Shown piece by piece: positions 36,201 through 43,635 of a DNA stretch of 64,000 nucleotides. This DNA comes from Streptomyces longhuiensis (lineage in GTDB: Bacteria; Actinomycetota; Actinomycetes; Streptomycetales; Streptomycetaceae), in contig NZ_CP085173.1 in assembly GCF_020616555.1 (NCBI RefSeq), positions 6,154,001 through 6,218,000 of the forward strand. The letters are read 5' to 3'. The stretch's first letter is position 1. The number at the start of each line of letters is the position of its first letter. Position numbers and translations under genes: made by a program. The notes below the pieces were generated by a model, which was not told where the DNA came from, did no database searches, and saw only the letters and a list, made by a program, of their open reading frames with translations.

Positions 36201-36592
36201 ACTTCAAGACCGGCAAGCAGGCCCCCTCCGCCGCCGACGTCGCCCGCCACCCCCAGCTCGCCGTCTATCAGCTCGCCGTCCGCGAGGGCGCCGTCGACGA
36301 ACCCTTCGACGGCGAACGCCCCGAACCAGGCGGCGCCGAACTCGTCCAGCTGCGCCAGGGCGCCGCCAAGAAGGACGGCGGCGACACCCTCCCCAAGGTG
36401 CAGGCGCAACAACCACTCGGCGAACACGGGGAAGGCGAGGGGGAGGGAGCATGGGTCGGCGACCTCCTCGCCACCGCCGCCGGCAAGGTCCTCGACGAAC
36501 GCTTCACCCCCACCACCGGACAGCACTGCACCCACTGCGCCTTCCGCGCCTCGTGCAGCGCCCGCCCCGAAGGCAAGCACGTCGTCGAGTGA
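33254..36592 (+). CDS. adnA: AdnA-like helicase-nuclease subunit (UvrD family + Fe-S PD-(D/E)XK)
   Basis: 1112 residues. The UvrD/Rep superfamily 1 helicase core has Walker A GPGTGKTT (58-65), VFVDEYQDTD, GDPDQSIYTFRGAD and TAHRSKGLEW. The C-terminal RecB-type nuclease has YVVDFKTGKQ near residue 985. A Cys upstream of the nuclease (NTCSLQW) and CTHCAFRASC at the end give the four-cysteine set of Fe-S nuclease domains. With the following gene it forms AdnAB, the actinobacterial end-resecting motor-nuclease for double-strand breaks. Start GTG 33254. Assignment A versus B follows gene order in mycobacteria. Confidence 0.85.
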   Translation: MSPSSSTRNLSHRPVRQGTPGAYRLVRTPPAPVDPPRLDARQRAVVDHVHGPLLVLAGPGTGKTTTLVEAVAARIAKGTDPERILVLTFSRKAAVELRDRMALRIGAAHAPQATTFHSFCYALVRAHQDAGLFAEPLRLLSGPEQDVAVRELLAGQIDLEQAGLAHVRWPDDLRACLTTRGFADEVRAVLARSRELGLGPAALDAFARRIGRPDWKAAATFLAEYLDVLDLHGVLDYAELVHRAVLLAHRTPVADELATRYDAVFVDEYQDTDPAQVRLLHALAGDGRTLLAFGDPDQSIYTFRGADVNGILEFPDQFPRADKSPAPVEVLTTSRRSGAHLLDATRRITRRMPLTRLPADKVRAHRELTPARDGGRVEAYTYPTSGTELDNIADILRRAHLEDGIPWNDMAVLVRAGTRSIPAIRRTLTAAGVPLDIDGDDLPLRHEPAVTPLLTALRAVALSVAQDTPEPDDDQDREPPVWLDTETALTLLASPLAGMDAADLRRLGRALREEERAAGNHLPPPSDELLARALAQPERLTAQDPAHARGAQRLGALLRAARETLTSGGTAEEALWQLWNGTSWPQRLERAARRGGAAGRNADRDLDAVCALFATASRAEERTGGRGALNFLEEVEAQDIAADTLAGRAVRPDAVRLMTAHRSKGLEWRLVVVAGVQEGLWPDLRRRGSLLEADRIGRDGLAEPLTPGALLSEERRLFYVATTRARERLVVTAVKAPADDGDQPSRFLTELGVDPQDVTGRPRRPLSVAALVAELRATTVDPRASETLRDAAARRLARLAALTDDDGRPLVPSAHPYRWWGMDDPTESRIPLRDRDQPVVLSGSALDQLANTCSLQWFLGREVKADAPATAAQGFGNVVHVLADEVASGRTPADLAVLMERLDSVWDALAFDAPWKSAQEKEHARVALERFLRWHVDSSRVRTPVASEHAFDVTLEAGSYEVRIRGSMDRVERDTEGRAYVVDFKTGKQAPSAADVARHPQLAVYQLAVREGAVDEPFDGERPEPGGAELVQLRQGAAKKDGGDTLPKVQAQQPLGEHGEGEGEGAWVGDLLATAAGKVLDERFTPTTGQHCTHCAFRASCSARPEGKHVVE

Positions 36593-36745
36593 CGCGCGCC
36601 TCCACCGTGCCGGGTGCCCAGCGATGCGCGCCTCACCGTGCCGGGTGCCCAGCGACGTGCGCATCGACCGCGCCGGACGCGGCGTGACGTGCGCCTCCAC
36701 CGGATCGGTCCGGCGCTGTCAGTGGGGCCGGTTAGCCTCGATGAG

Positions 36746-39700
36746 GTGACCACACGCCTCACCGATCCCGAGCAGCTCAAAGAGCTCCTCGGGATCCCGT
36801 TCACCCCGGAGCAGACGGCCTGCATCACCGCGCCGCCCGCCCCGCAGGTGATCGTGGCCGGAGCCGGCTCCGGCAAGACGACGGTCATGGCCGCCCGCGT
36901 CGTATGGCTCGTCGGAACCGGCCAGGTCGCCCCGGAACAGGTCCTCGGCCTCACCTTCACCAACAAGGCCGCCGGCGAACTCGCCGAGCGCGTCCGCAAG
37001 GCACTGATCAAGGCAGGCGTCACCGACCCCGACGCCATCGACCCGGACAACCCCCCGGGCGAGCCCGTGATCTCCACGTACCACGCCTTCGCCGGCCGCC
37101 TCCTCACCGACCACGGCCTGCGCATCGGCCTCGAACCCACCGCACGCCTCCTCGCCGACGCCACCCGCTTCCAGCTCGCCGCCCGCGTCCTGCGCGAGGC
37201 CCCCGGCCCCTACCCGGCCCTCACCCGCTCCTTCGCCGACCTCGTCAGCGACCTCCTCACCCTCGACGGCGAGCTCGCCGAACACCTCGTCCGGCCCGAC
37301 GAACTGCGCGCCTACGACACCCGCCTCCTGCACACCCTCGAAGGCCGCAAACTCACCAACGCCGACCTGCGCAAGGTCCCCGAGGCCGCCGCCGCTCGCC
37401 TCGACCTCACCGGCCTCGTCACCCGGTACCGCGAAGCCAAGCGCGCCCGCGACCTCCTCGACTTCGGCGACCAGATCGCCCTCTCCGCCACCCTCGCCCG
37501 TACCCGCCCCGAGGTCGGCGCCATCCTCCGCGACGAGTTCCGCGTCGTCCTCCTCGACGAGTACCAGGACACCTCCGTCGCCCAGCGGATCCTCCTGGCC
37601 GGCCTCTTCGGCGCGGGCACCGGCCACCCCGTGACCGCCGTCGGCGACCCCTGCCAGGCGATCTACGGCTGGCGCGGCGCCTCCGTCGCCAACCTCGACG
37701 ACTTCCCCGAACACTTCGCCGACACCGACGGTCGCCCCGCCACCCGCTTCTCCCTCAGCGAGAACCGCCGCAGCGGCGGCCGCCTCCTGGAACTCGCCAA
37801 CGGCCTCGCCCAGCCGCTGCGCGCACTCCACGCGGGCGTGGAAGCCCTGCGCCCCGCCCCCGGCGCCGAACGCGACGGCATCGTCCGCTGCGCCCTCCTG
37901 CGCACCCACGCCGAGGAGATCGACTGGCTCGGCGACTCCCTCGCCCACCTCGTACGCACCGGCACCGCCCCCGGCGAGATCGCCGTGCTGTGCCGCACCG
38001 CGACCGACTTCGCCGCCATCCAGGGCGCCCTCGTCGCACGCGACATCCCCGTAGAGGTCGTCGGCCTCTCCGGCCTCCTCCACCTCCCCGAGGTCGCCGA
38101 CCTCGTCGCCGTCTGCGAAGTCCTCCAGGACCCCGGCGCCAACGCCTCACTGGTCCGCCTCCTGACCGGCCCCCGCTGGCGCATCGGCCCCCGCGACCTC
38201 GCCCTCCTCGGCCGCCGCGCCCGCCTCCTCGTCGCCCACGCGCGCGGGGGCGACGACGACCCCGACCGCCGTCTCGCCGAAGCCGTCGAGGGGGTCGACC
38301 CCTCCGAAGTGATATCGCTCGCCGACGCCCTCGACACGTTCCTGGAGACCCCCCTCGACGAACCGGGCGACGACAGGCTGCCCTTCTCACCCGAGGCACG
38401 CGTACGCTTCGCGCGCCTCGCCACCGAGCTGCGCGACCTGCGCCGCTCACTCGCCGACCCGCTGATGGACGTACTCCACCGCGTCCTCGCCGTCACCGGC
38501 CTCGAAGTCGAACTCGCCGCCTCACCGCACGCCCTGGCCGCCCGACGCCGCGAAACCCTCTCCAACTTCCTCGACATCGCCGCCTCCTTCGCCGCGAACG
38601 ACAGCTCCGCGACCCTCCTCGCCTTCCTCGGCTTCCTGCGCACCGCCGCCCAGTACGAAAAGGGCCTCGACAACGCGCTGCCCGGCGGCGAGAACACCGT
38701 GAAGGTGCTCACCGCCCACAAGTCCAAGGGCCTGGAATGGGACGTCGTCGCCGTCCCCGGCCTCGTCACCGGGACGTTCCCCAGCGCCCAGGGCCGCGAG
38801 AAATGGACCGCCCAGAGCAAGGTCCTTCCGCACGAACTGCGCGGCGACGCCGCCACACTGCCCGACATCGAAGCGTGGGACTCCAAGGGCATGAAGGCCT
38901 TCCACGAAGAGATGAAGGAACACCAGCGCACCGAGGAACTCCGCCTCGGATACGTCACGTACACCCGCCCCCGCACCCTCCTCCTCGGCTCGGGCCACTG
39001 GTGGGGCCCCGCCCAGAAGCGCCCCCGCGGCCCCTCCGACTTCCTCCAGGCGCTGTACGACCACTGCGCCGCCGGACACGGGGAGATCGAGGCCTGGGCC
39101 GACGAACCGGAGGAGGACGAGGAGAACCCCGCGCTCCAGGAGGCCTCCGCCGAGCACGCGTGGCCGCTCCCGCTCGACGACGAGGCCATGGCGCGCCGCC
39201 GCGCGGCCGCGGCCACGGTGCTGGCCCACCTCGAAACCCCGGCCGACGCCGACGCCCACGCCCAGGAGACGGGCCACCCGGCCACGTACACCGACCCGGA
39301 CTGGCCGGCCCCGCCGGACGAAGAGGCCTTCTACGAAGACGAGCCCCTCTACGGAGACGAGCCCTTCCACGGAGACGAGCCTCTTTATGAAGAGGGCGAT
39401 TTCGTCAGCTCACCGGAGGACGGCCCCGGACCGGACTGGGACGAGTGGGACGACTGGGACGCGCTGCCGCACGAACGCCCCAGGCTCCCGCACCCGACCG
39501 GCACCCCCGCGGACGAGCAGTCCGCGGCCGATGCGCCGCACAACAACGACGCGCACCCGCGCCCACACCCGGACGACGCCCGACCCATGCGTGGCGCCCC
39601 GCACACGCCCCCGCATCCCCTGGGCGCCATCCCGCACCCCACCACGCCCCAGGACGCCGACACCCGCCCCCATCCCGACCGCGCACCCACCGGCACAGCC

Positions 39701-40480
39701 CCCACCGTCCCCCCGGAGCGCCACCGGCCAACTCCGGAGGAGACCCGCACACTCGCCTCCTGGGACCGCGACCTCGACGCCCTCACCGGCGAACTCCTGC
39801 GCTCCCGCCAGGCTGTCCGAGACGTCCCCCTTCCCACCACACTCACCGCCTCCCAGCTCCTGCGCCTGGCCGCCGACCCCGACGGCTTCGCACAGGACCT
39901 GGCCCGCCCCATGCCCCGCCCGCCCCAGCCCGCCGCCCGCCGCGGCACCCGCTTCCACGCCTGGGTCGAATCCCGCTTCGAAGAGCTCCGCCTGCCCATG
40001 CTCGACCCCGAAGAGCTCCCCGGCAGCGAGGCCGACATCGCCGACGAACGCGACCTCGAAGCCCTCAAGGAAGCCTTCGACAGCACGCCCTACGCCCACC
40101 GCACCCCCCACCGCGTCGAAACGCCCTTCCAGCTCGCCATCGCCGGCCGCGTCATCCGCGGCCGCATCGACGCCGTCTACAAAGAAGGCGAAGGCGACGA
40201 CACCACGTACGAGATCGTCGACTGGAAGACCACCCGCGGCCGCACCGCCGACCCCCTCCAGCTCGCCGTCTACCGACTCGCCTGGGCCGAGCAGCACGGC
40301 CTCGCGCCCGAGGCCGTCAAGGCGACGTTCGTCTACGTACGCGACCGCGAAACCGTCACCCCCCGCGACCTGCCCGGACGCGCCGAACTGGAACGCCTCC
40401 TCCTCGAAGACCCCACCCCCGGCCCCGGCGACCGGAGAGCACCGGAACCACCGGACGAGCACGCCCCGGCGGACGGATAG
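36746..40480 (+). CDS. adnB: AdnB-like helicase-nuclease subunit (UvrD family + nuclease)
   Basis: 1244 residues. Walker A GAGSGKTT (39-46), VVLLDEYQDTS, GDPCQAIYGWRGAS and TAHKSKGLEW mark an intact SF1 motor; the nuclease motif VDWKTTRG lies near residue 1160. Between them is an inserted acidic, Pro-rich, disordered stretch of about 200 residues with EDEPLYGDEPFHGDEPLY repeats. GTG 36746 is favoured over GTG 36722 and the ATG at 36614 because TAGCCT (36733-36738) lies 7 nt upstream, as for a leaderless message. The partner is the upstream AdnA-like subunit. Confidence 0.85.
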   Translation: MTTRLTDPEQLKELLGIPFTPEQTACITAPPAPQVIVAGAGSGKTTVMAARVVWLVGTGQVAPEQVLGLTFTNKAAGELAERVRKALIKAGVTDPDAIDPDNPPGEPVISTYHAFAGRLLTDHGLRIGLEPTARLLADATRFQLAARVLREAPGPYPALTRSFADLVSDLLTLDGELAEHLVRPDELRAYDTRLLHTLEGRKLTNADLRKVPEAAAARLDLTGLVTRYREAKRARDLLDFGDQIALSATLARTRPEVGAILRDEFRVVLLDEYQDTSVAQRILLAGLFGAGTGHPVTAVGDPCQAIYGWRGASVANLDDFPEHFADTDGRPATRFSLSENRRSGGRLLELANGLAQPLRALHAGVEALRPAPGAERDGIVRCALLRTHAEEIDWLGDSLAHLVRTGTAPGEIAVLCRTATDFAAIQGALVARDIPVEVVGLSGLLHLPEVADLVAVCEVLQDPGANASLVRLLTGPRWRIGPRDLALLGRRARLLVAHARGGDDDPDRRLAEAVEGVDPSEVISLADALDTFLETPLDEPGDDRLPFSPEARVRFARLATELRDLRRSLADPLMDVLHRVLAVTGLEVELAASPHALAARRRETLSNFLDIAASFAANDSSATLLAFLGFLRTAAQYEKGLDNALPGGENTVKVLTAHKSKGLEWDVVAVPGLVTGTFPSAQGREKWTAQSKVLPHELRGDAATLPDIEAWDSKGMKAFHEEMKEHQRTEELRLGYVTYTRPRTLLLGSGHWWGPAQKRPRGPSDFLQALYDHCAAGHGEIEAWADEPEEDEENPALQEASAEHAWPLPLDDEAMARRRAAAATVLAHLETPADADAHAQETGHPATYTDPDWPAPPDEEAFYEDEPLYGDEPFHGDEPLYEEGDFVSSPEDGPGPDWDEWDDWDALPHERPRLPHPTGTPADEQSAADAPHNNDAHPRPHPDDARPMRGAPHTPPHPLGAIPHPTTPQDADTRPHPDRAPTGTAPTVPPERHRPTPEETRTLASWDRDLDALTGELLRSRQAVRDVPLPTTLTASQLLRLAADPDGFAQDLARPMPRPPQPAARRGTRFHAWVESRFEELRLPMLDPEELPGSEADIADERDLEALKEAFDSTPYAHRTPHRVETPFQLAIAGRVIRGRIDAVYKEGEGDDTTYEIVDWKTTRGRTADPLQLAVYRLAWAEQHGLAPEAVKATFVYVRDRETVTPRDLPGRAELERLLLEDPTPGPGDRRAPEPPDEHAPADG

Positions 40481-40490
40481 GCTCGGGACC

Positions 40491-41903
40491 ATGAGCAAGC
40501 CCGTTGACAACGCCGTCAGCACCGTCCGTGCGTACATCGAGACCCACCACGACGCGTTCCTCCAGGACCTCGCCGAGTGGCTCCGCATCCCGTCCGTGTC
40601 GGCCCAGCCCGACCACGCACCCGACGTACGCCGCAGCGCCGACTGGCTTGCCGCGAAACTCCGGGAGACCGGCTTCCCGACCACCGAGGTCTGGGAGACA
40701 CCCGGCGCCCCCGCCGTCTTCGCCGACTGGCCCTCCGACGACCCGCACGCCCCCACCGTCCTCGTCTACGGGCACCACGACGTCCAGCCCGCGGCCCGCG
40801 AGGACGGCTGGAACACCGACCCCTTCGAACCCGTCGTCATCGGAAACCGTCTCCACGCGCGCGGAGCAGCCGACGACAAGGGACAGGTGTTCTTCCACAC
40901 ACTCGGAGTCCGCGCCCACCTCGCCGCCACCGGCCGCACCACCCCCGCCGTCCACCTCAAGCTCCTCGTGGAGGGCGAAGAGGAATCCGGCTCCCCCCAC
41001 TTCCGCGCCCTCGTCGAGCAGCACAGGGACCGCCTCACCGCGGACGCCGTGATCGTCTCCGACACCGGCATGTGGTCCGAGGACACCCCCACCGTCTGCA
41101 CCGGAATGCGCGGCCTCGCCGACTGCGAGATCGAACTCCACGGCCCCGACCAGGACATCCACTCCGGATCCTTCGGCGGCGCCGTACCCAACCCCGCCAC
41201 CGCCGCCGCCCGCCTCGTCGCAGCCCTCCACGACGACCACGCGCGCGTGGCCGTCCCCGGCTTCTACGACGGCATCACCCCCCTCACCGACCGCGAACGA
41301 GAACTCTTCGCCGAGCTCCCCTTCGACGAAGCCCAATGGCTGCGCACCGCCAAGTCGCACGCCACCCACGGCGAGGCCGGCCACACCACCCTCGAACGGA
41401 TCTGGGCCCGCCCCACCGCCGAGGTCAACGGCATCGGAGGCGGCTACCAAGGCCCCGGCGGCAAAACCATCGTCCCCTCCTCAGCCACGCTGAAGCTGTC
41501 CTTCCGCCTCGTCGCCGGACAGGACCCCGATCACGTGGAAAAGGCCGTCACCGACTGGGTCGCCCAACAGCTCCCCGCCGGCATCCGCCACACCATCACC
41601 TTCGGCGCCGCCACCCGCCCCTGCCTCACCCCCCTCGACCACCCCGCCCTCCAGTCGGTCGTCCGCGCCATGCACCTCGCCTTCGACCAGAAGATCCGCT
41701 TCACGCGCGAAGGAGGCTCCGGCCCCGCCGCCGACCTCCAGGACGTCCTCGACGCACCCGTCCTCTTCCTCGGCATCTCCGTCCCCTCCGACGGCTGGCA
41801 CGCCCCCAACGAGAAAGTCGAACTCGACCTCCTCAAAAAGGGCGTCGAAACAGCCGCCCACCTGTGGGGCGACCTCGCGGAGAACTGGCGCGATGCACAC
41901 TGA
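40491..41903 (+). CDS. M20-family dipeptidase
   Basis: A 470-residue metallopeptidase. VLVYGHHDVQPA and GAADDKGQ supply the first zinc ligands, LLVEGEEESGSPH the catalytic Glu and ligands, and GGSGPAADL and WHAPNEKVEL the C-terminal site; a dimerisation domain lies between. Members cleave dipeptides or related amides in the cytoplasm. TAGGCT (40478-40483), overlapping the adnB stop codon, lies 7 nt before ATG 40491, so a leaderless transcript may start here. The 3' end overlaps the open frame of the NudC gene. Confidence 0.9.
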   Translation: MSKPVDNAVSTVRAYIETHHDAFLQDLAEWLRIPSVSAQPDHAPDVRRSADWLAAKLRETGFPTTEVWETPGAPAVFADWPSDDPHAPTVLVYGHHDVQPAAREDGWNTDPFEPVVIGNRLHARGAADDKGQVFFHTLGVRAHLAATGRTTPAVHLKLLVEGEEESGSPHFRALVEQHRDRLTADAVIVSDTGMWSEDTPTVCTGMRGLADCEIELHGPDQDIHSGSFGGAVPNPATAAARLVAALHDDHARVAVPGFYDGITPLTDRERELFAELPFDEAQWLRTAKSHATHGEAGHTTLERIWARPTAEVNGIGGGYQGPGGKTIVPSSATLKLSFRLVAGQDPDHVEKAVTDWVAQQLPAGIRHTITFGAATRPCLTPLDHPALQSVVRAMHLAFDQKIRFTREGGSGPAADLQDVLDAPVLFLGISVPSDGWHAPNEKVELDLLKKGVETAAHLWGDLAENWRDAH

Positions 41904-41988
41904 GCCAGCCCACCCGCCACACCCCGCACCCGCCCAGCCGAACCGTCCCGCCGAAACACCCATTCCATCGGGGGAGTTGGAAGCACCC

Positions 41989-42939
41989 GTGACCACCTGG
42001 ACCGACCGCACAGCCGACCGTCCGCTCTCGCTCTCCGCACCCAGCGGCATCGACCGCGCCGCACACCACCGCCTCGACGAGGCCTGGCTCGCCGCAGCCT
42101 GGAGCCACCCCACCACCCGCGTCTTCGTGGTCTCCGGCGGACAGGTCCTCATCGACGAGACGCCGGACGGCGCCACCGAACTGGTCATGACCCCGTCCTT
42201 CGAAGCGCCCCTCACCGAAGCCCACCGCTACTTCCTGGGCACCGACGACGACGGCGTCAGCTACTTCGCGCTCCAGAAGGACACCCTCCCCGGCCGCATC
42301 GACCAGTCCGCGCGCCCCGCCGGCCTGCGCGAAGCCGGACTCCTCCTGTCCCCCAGGGACGCCGGCCTCATGGTGCACGCCGTCGCCCTCGAGAACTGGC
42401 AGCGACTGCACCGCTTCTGCTCCCGCTGCGGCGAACGCACCGTCATCGCCGCCGCGGGCCACATCCGCCGCTGCCAGGCCTGCGGAGCCGAGCACTACCC
42501 CCGCACCGACCCCGCAGTGATCATGCTCGTCACGGACGACGAGGACCGCGCACTCCTCGGCCGCCAGGTCCACTGGCCCGAAGGCCGCTTCTCCACCCTC
42601 GCCGGCTTCGTCGAACCCGGAGAGTCCATCGAGCAGTCCGTACGCCGCGAAGTCTTCGAGGAAGCCGGAGTCGTCGTCGGCCCCGACGTCGAGTACGTCG
42701 CCAGCCAGCCCTGGCCGTTCCCCTCCAGCCTCATGCTCGGCTTCATGGCCCGCGCCACCTCGTCCGAGATCAACGTCGACGGCGAAGAAATCCACGAAGC
42801 CCGCTGGTTCTCCCGCGAAGACCTGCGCGCCGCATTCGAGTCCGGCGAGGTCATGCCCCCGTACGGAATCTCGATCGCGGCCCGCCTCATCGAGCTCTGG
42901 TACGGCAAGCCCCTCCCCAAGCCCGGCGACGCCGTATAA
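41989..42939 (+). CDS. nudC: NAD(+)/NADH pyrophosphatase NudC (Nudix)
   Basis: A 316-residue Nudix enzyme. The zinc ribbon CSRCG...CQACG precedes the Nudix box GFVEPGESIEQSVRREVFEE and the NudC hallmark SQPWPFPSS, which selects NADH. It hydrolyses NADH to NMNH and AMP and can remove NAD caps from RNA. GTG 41989 has GGGGAG and GGAAG upstream; the ATG at 41893, inside the peptidase gene, would add 32 Pro-rich residues. Confidence 0.92.
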   Translation: MTTWTDRTADRPLSLSAPSGIDRAAHHRLDEAWLAAAWSHPTTRVFVVSGGQVLIDETPDGATELVMTPSFEAPLTEAHRYFLGTDDDGVSYFALQKDTLPGRIDQSARPAGLREAGLLLSPRDAGLMVHAVALENWQRLHRFCSRCGERTVIAAAGHIRRCQACGAEHYPRTDPAVIMLVTDDEDRALLGRQVHWPEGRFSTLAGFVEPGESIEQSVRREVFEEAGVVVGPDVEYVASQPWPFPSSLMLGFMARATSSEINVDGEEIHEARWFSREDLRAAFESGEVMPPYGISIAARLIELWYGKPLPKPGDAV

Positions 42940-42948
42940 CCCCGCCCC

Positions 42949-43008
42949 GCCCTGACCTGACCTGACTGGCCTGACTGGGCGCCCCACCCCGGTCAGGTCG
43001 GGCAGGGC
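42949..43008 (+). terminator. Imperfect hairpin after nudC
   Basis: CTGACCTGACC direct repeats at 42950-42977 can pair with GGTCAGGTCGGGCAGGGC at 42991-43008, with a 4-nt bulge. It may terminate the nudC transcript. Confidence 0.4.
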
Positions 43009-43114
43009 ATCCGCTTGGACGCGGGATGACCGAGCTGAAGGGGACTGTGAGCCCCAAGCGCTCGGTCTCGAGCGCGGCAACGCCAAGTGACCAGGAACCC
43101 AGGAACGCAGAAGA

Positions 43115-43132
43115 CCCCCGCCGAAGCGGGGG
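43115..43132. terminator. Short GC terminator between nudC and the mycoredoxin gene
   Basis: CCCCCGC-CGAA-GCGGGGG, a 7-bp all-GC stem with a tetraloop between convergent genes. Confidence 0.75.
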
Positions 43133-43153
43133 CCAGTCTGTATGAAGGAGCGA

Positions 43154-43417
43154 TCAGGCGGCGCCGGCGAGCGCCTGCTTGACCTGCGCAAGGCTCGGGT
43201 TCGTCATGACGACCTCAGCCCCACCGTTCGCCGGAACGATCTGAACCGTCGGAACCGTCTGGTTTCCGCCGTTCGCCTTCTCGACGAACGCCGCCGAATC
43301 CGGGTCGTGCTCGATGTTGACCTCGTTGTACTCGATGCCCTCGCGGTCCATCTGGCCCTTCAGCCGACGGCAGTAGCCGCACCACGTCGTGCTGTACATC
43401 GTCACAGTCCCCGGCAT
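43154..43417 (-). CDS. mrx1: Mycoredoxin-type glutaredoxin
   Basis: An 87-residue thioredoxin-fold protein with the WCGYC active site at the N-terminus and the TVPTV cis-Pro motif. Actinobacterial mycoredoxin Mrx1 reduces mixed disulfides of mycothiol with proteins in the cytoplasm. I chose ATG 43417 because AAGGAG lies 10 nt upstream; the ATG at 43426 is almost on top of that site. It is divergent from uvrD2, the same pairing I recall from mycobacteria (Rv3198A/Rv3198c). Confidence 0.85.
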   Translation of the reverse strand: MPGTVTMYSTTWCGYCRRLKGQMDREGIEYNEVNIEHDPDSAAFVEKANGGNQTVPTVQIVPANGGAEVVMTNPSLAQVKQALAGAA

Positions 43418-43586
43418 GTTCCTCATGCTCCTTCACGGCTCGGAATGCTCGTTCGCACTGAGTCGAACGTAAGCGACCCGGCCACCATTCCCGAACCCGC
43501 CCGAGCCCCCACCACCACCCACGCATGACGCCCATCACACCCGCAGACGTGACACGCACCGCATTAATACGACTGCACCCGCCCCC

Positions 43587-43595
43587 TGTGGACAA
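43587..43595 (-). promoter_or_regulatory. DnaA-box match upstream of uvrD2
   Basis: TTGTCCACA on the minus strand, the Streptomyces DnaA-box consensus, lies about 30 bp before the probable -10 of uvrD2 (CAGCAT, 43624-43629). It is a single box without a cluster. Confidence 0.45.
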
Positions 43596-43635
43596 CGCGA
43601 CGCACCCGCCCCCACCGACCTGGCAGCATGGCGGG

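Noticed and set aside
33173..36700. Long antisense frames over adnA and adnB
   Set aside because: Gly/Val/Glu-rich mirror translations without domains or binding sites.
43565..43574. TAATACGACT, resembling a T7 promoter
   Set aside because: Only 10 bases match, the initiating half is absent and no phage genes are nearby; a chance hit.
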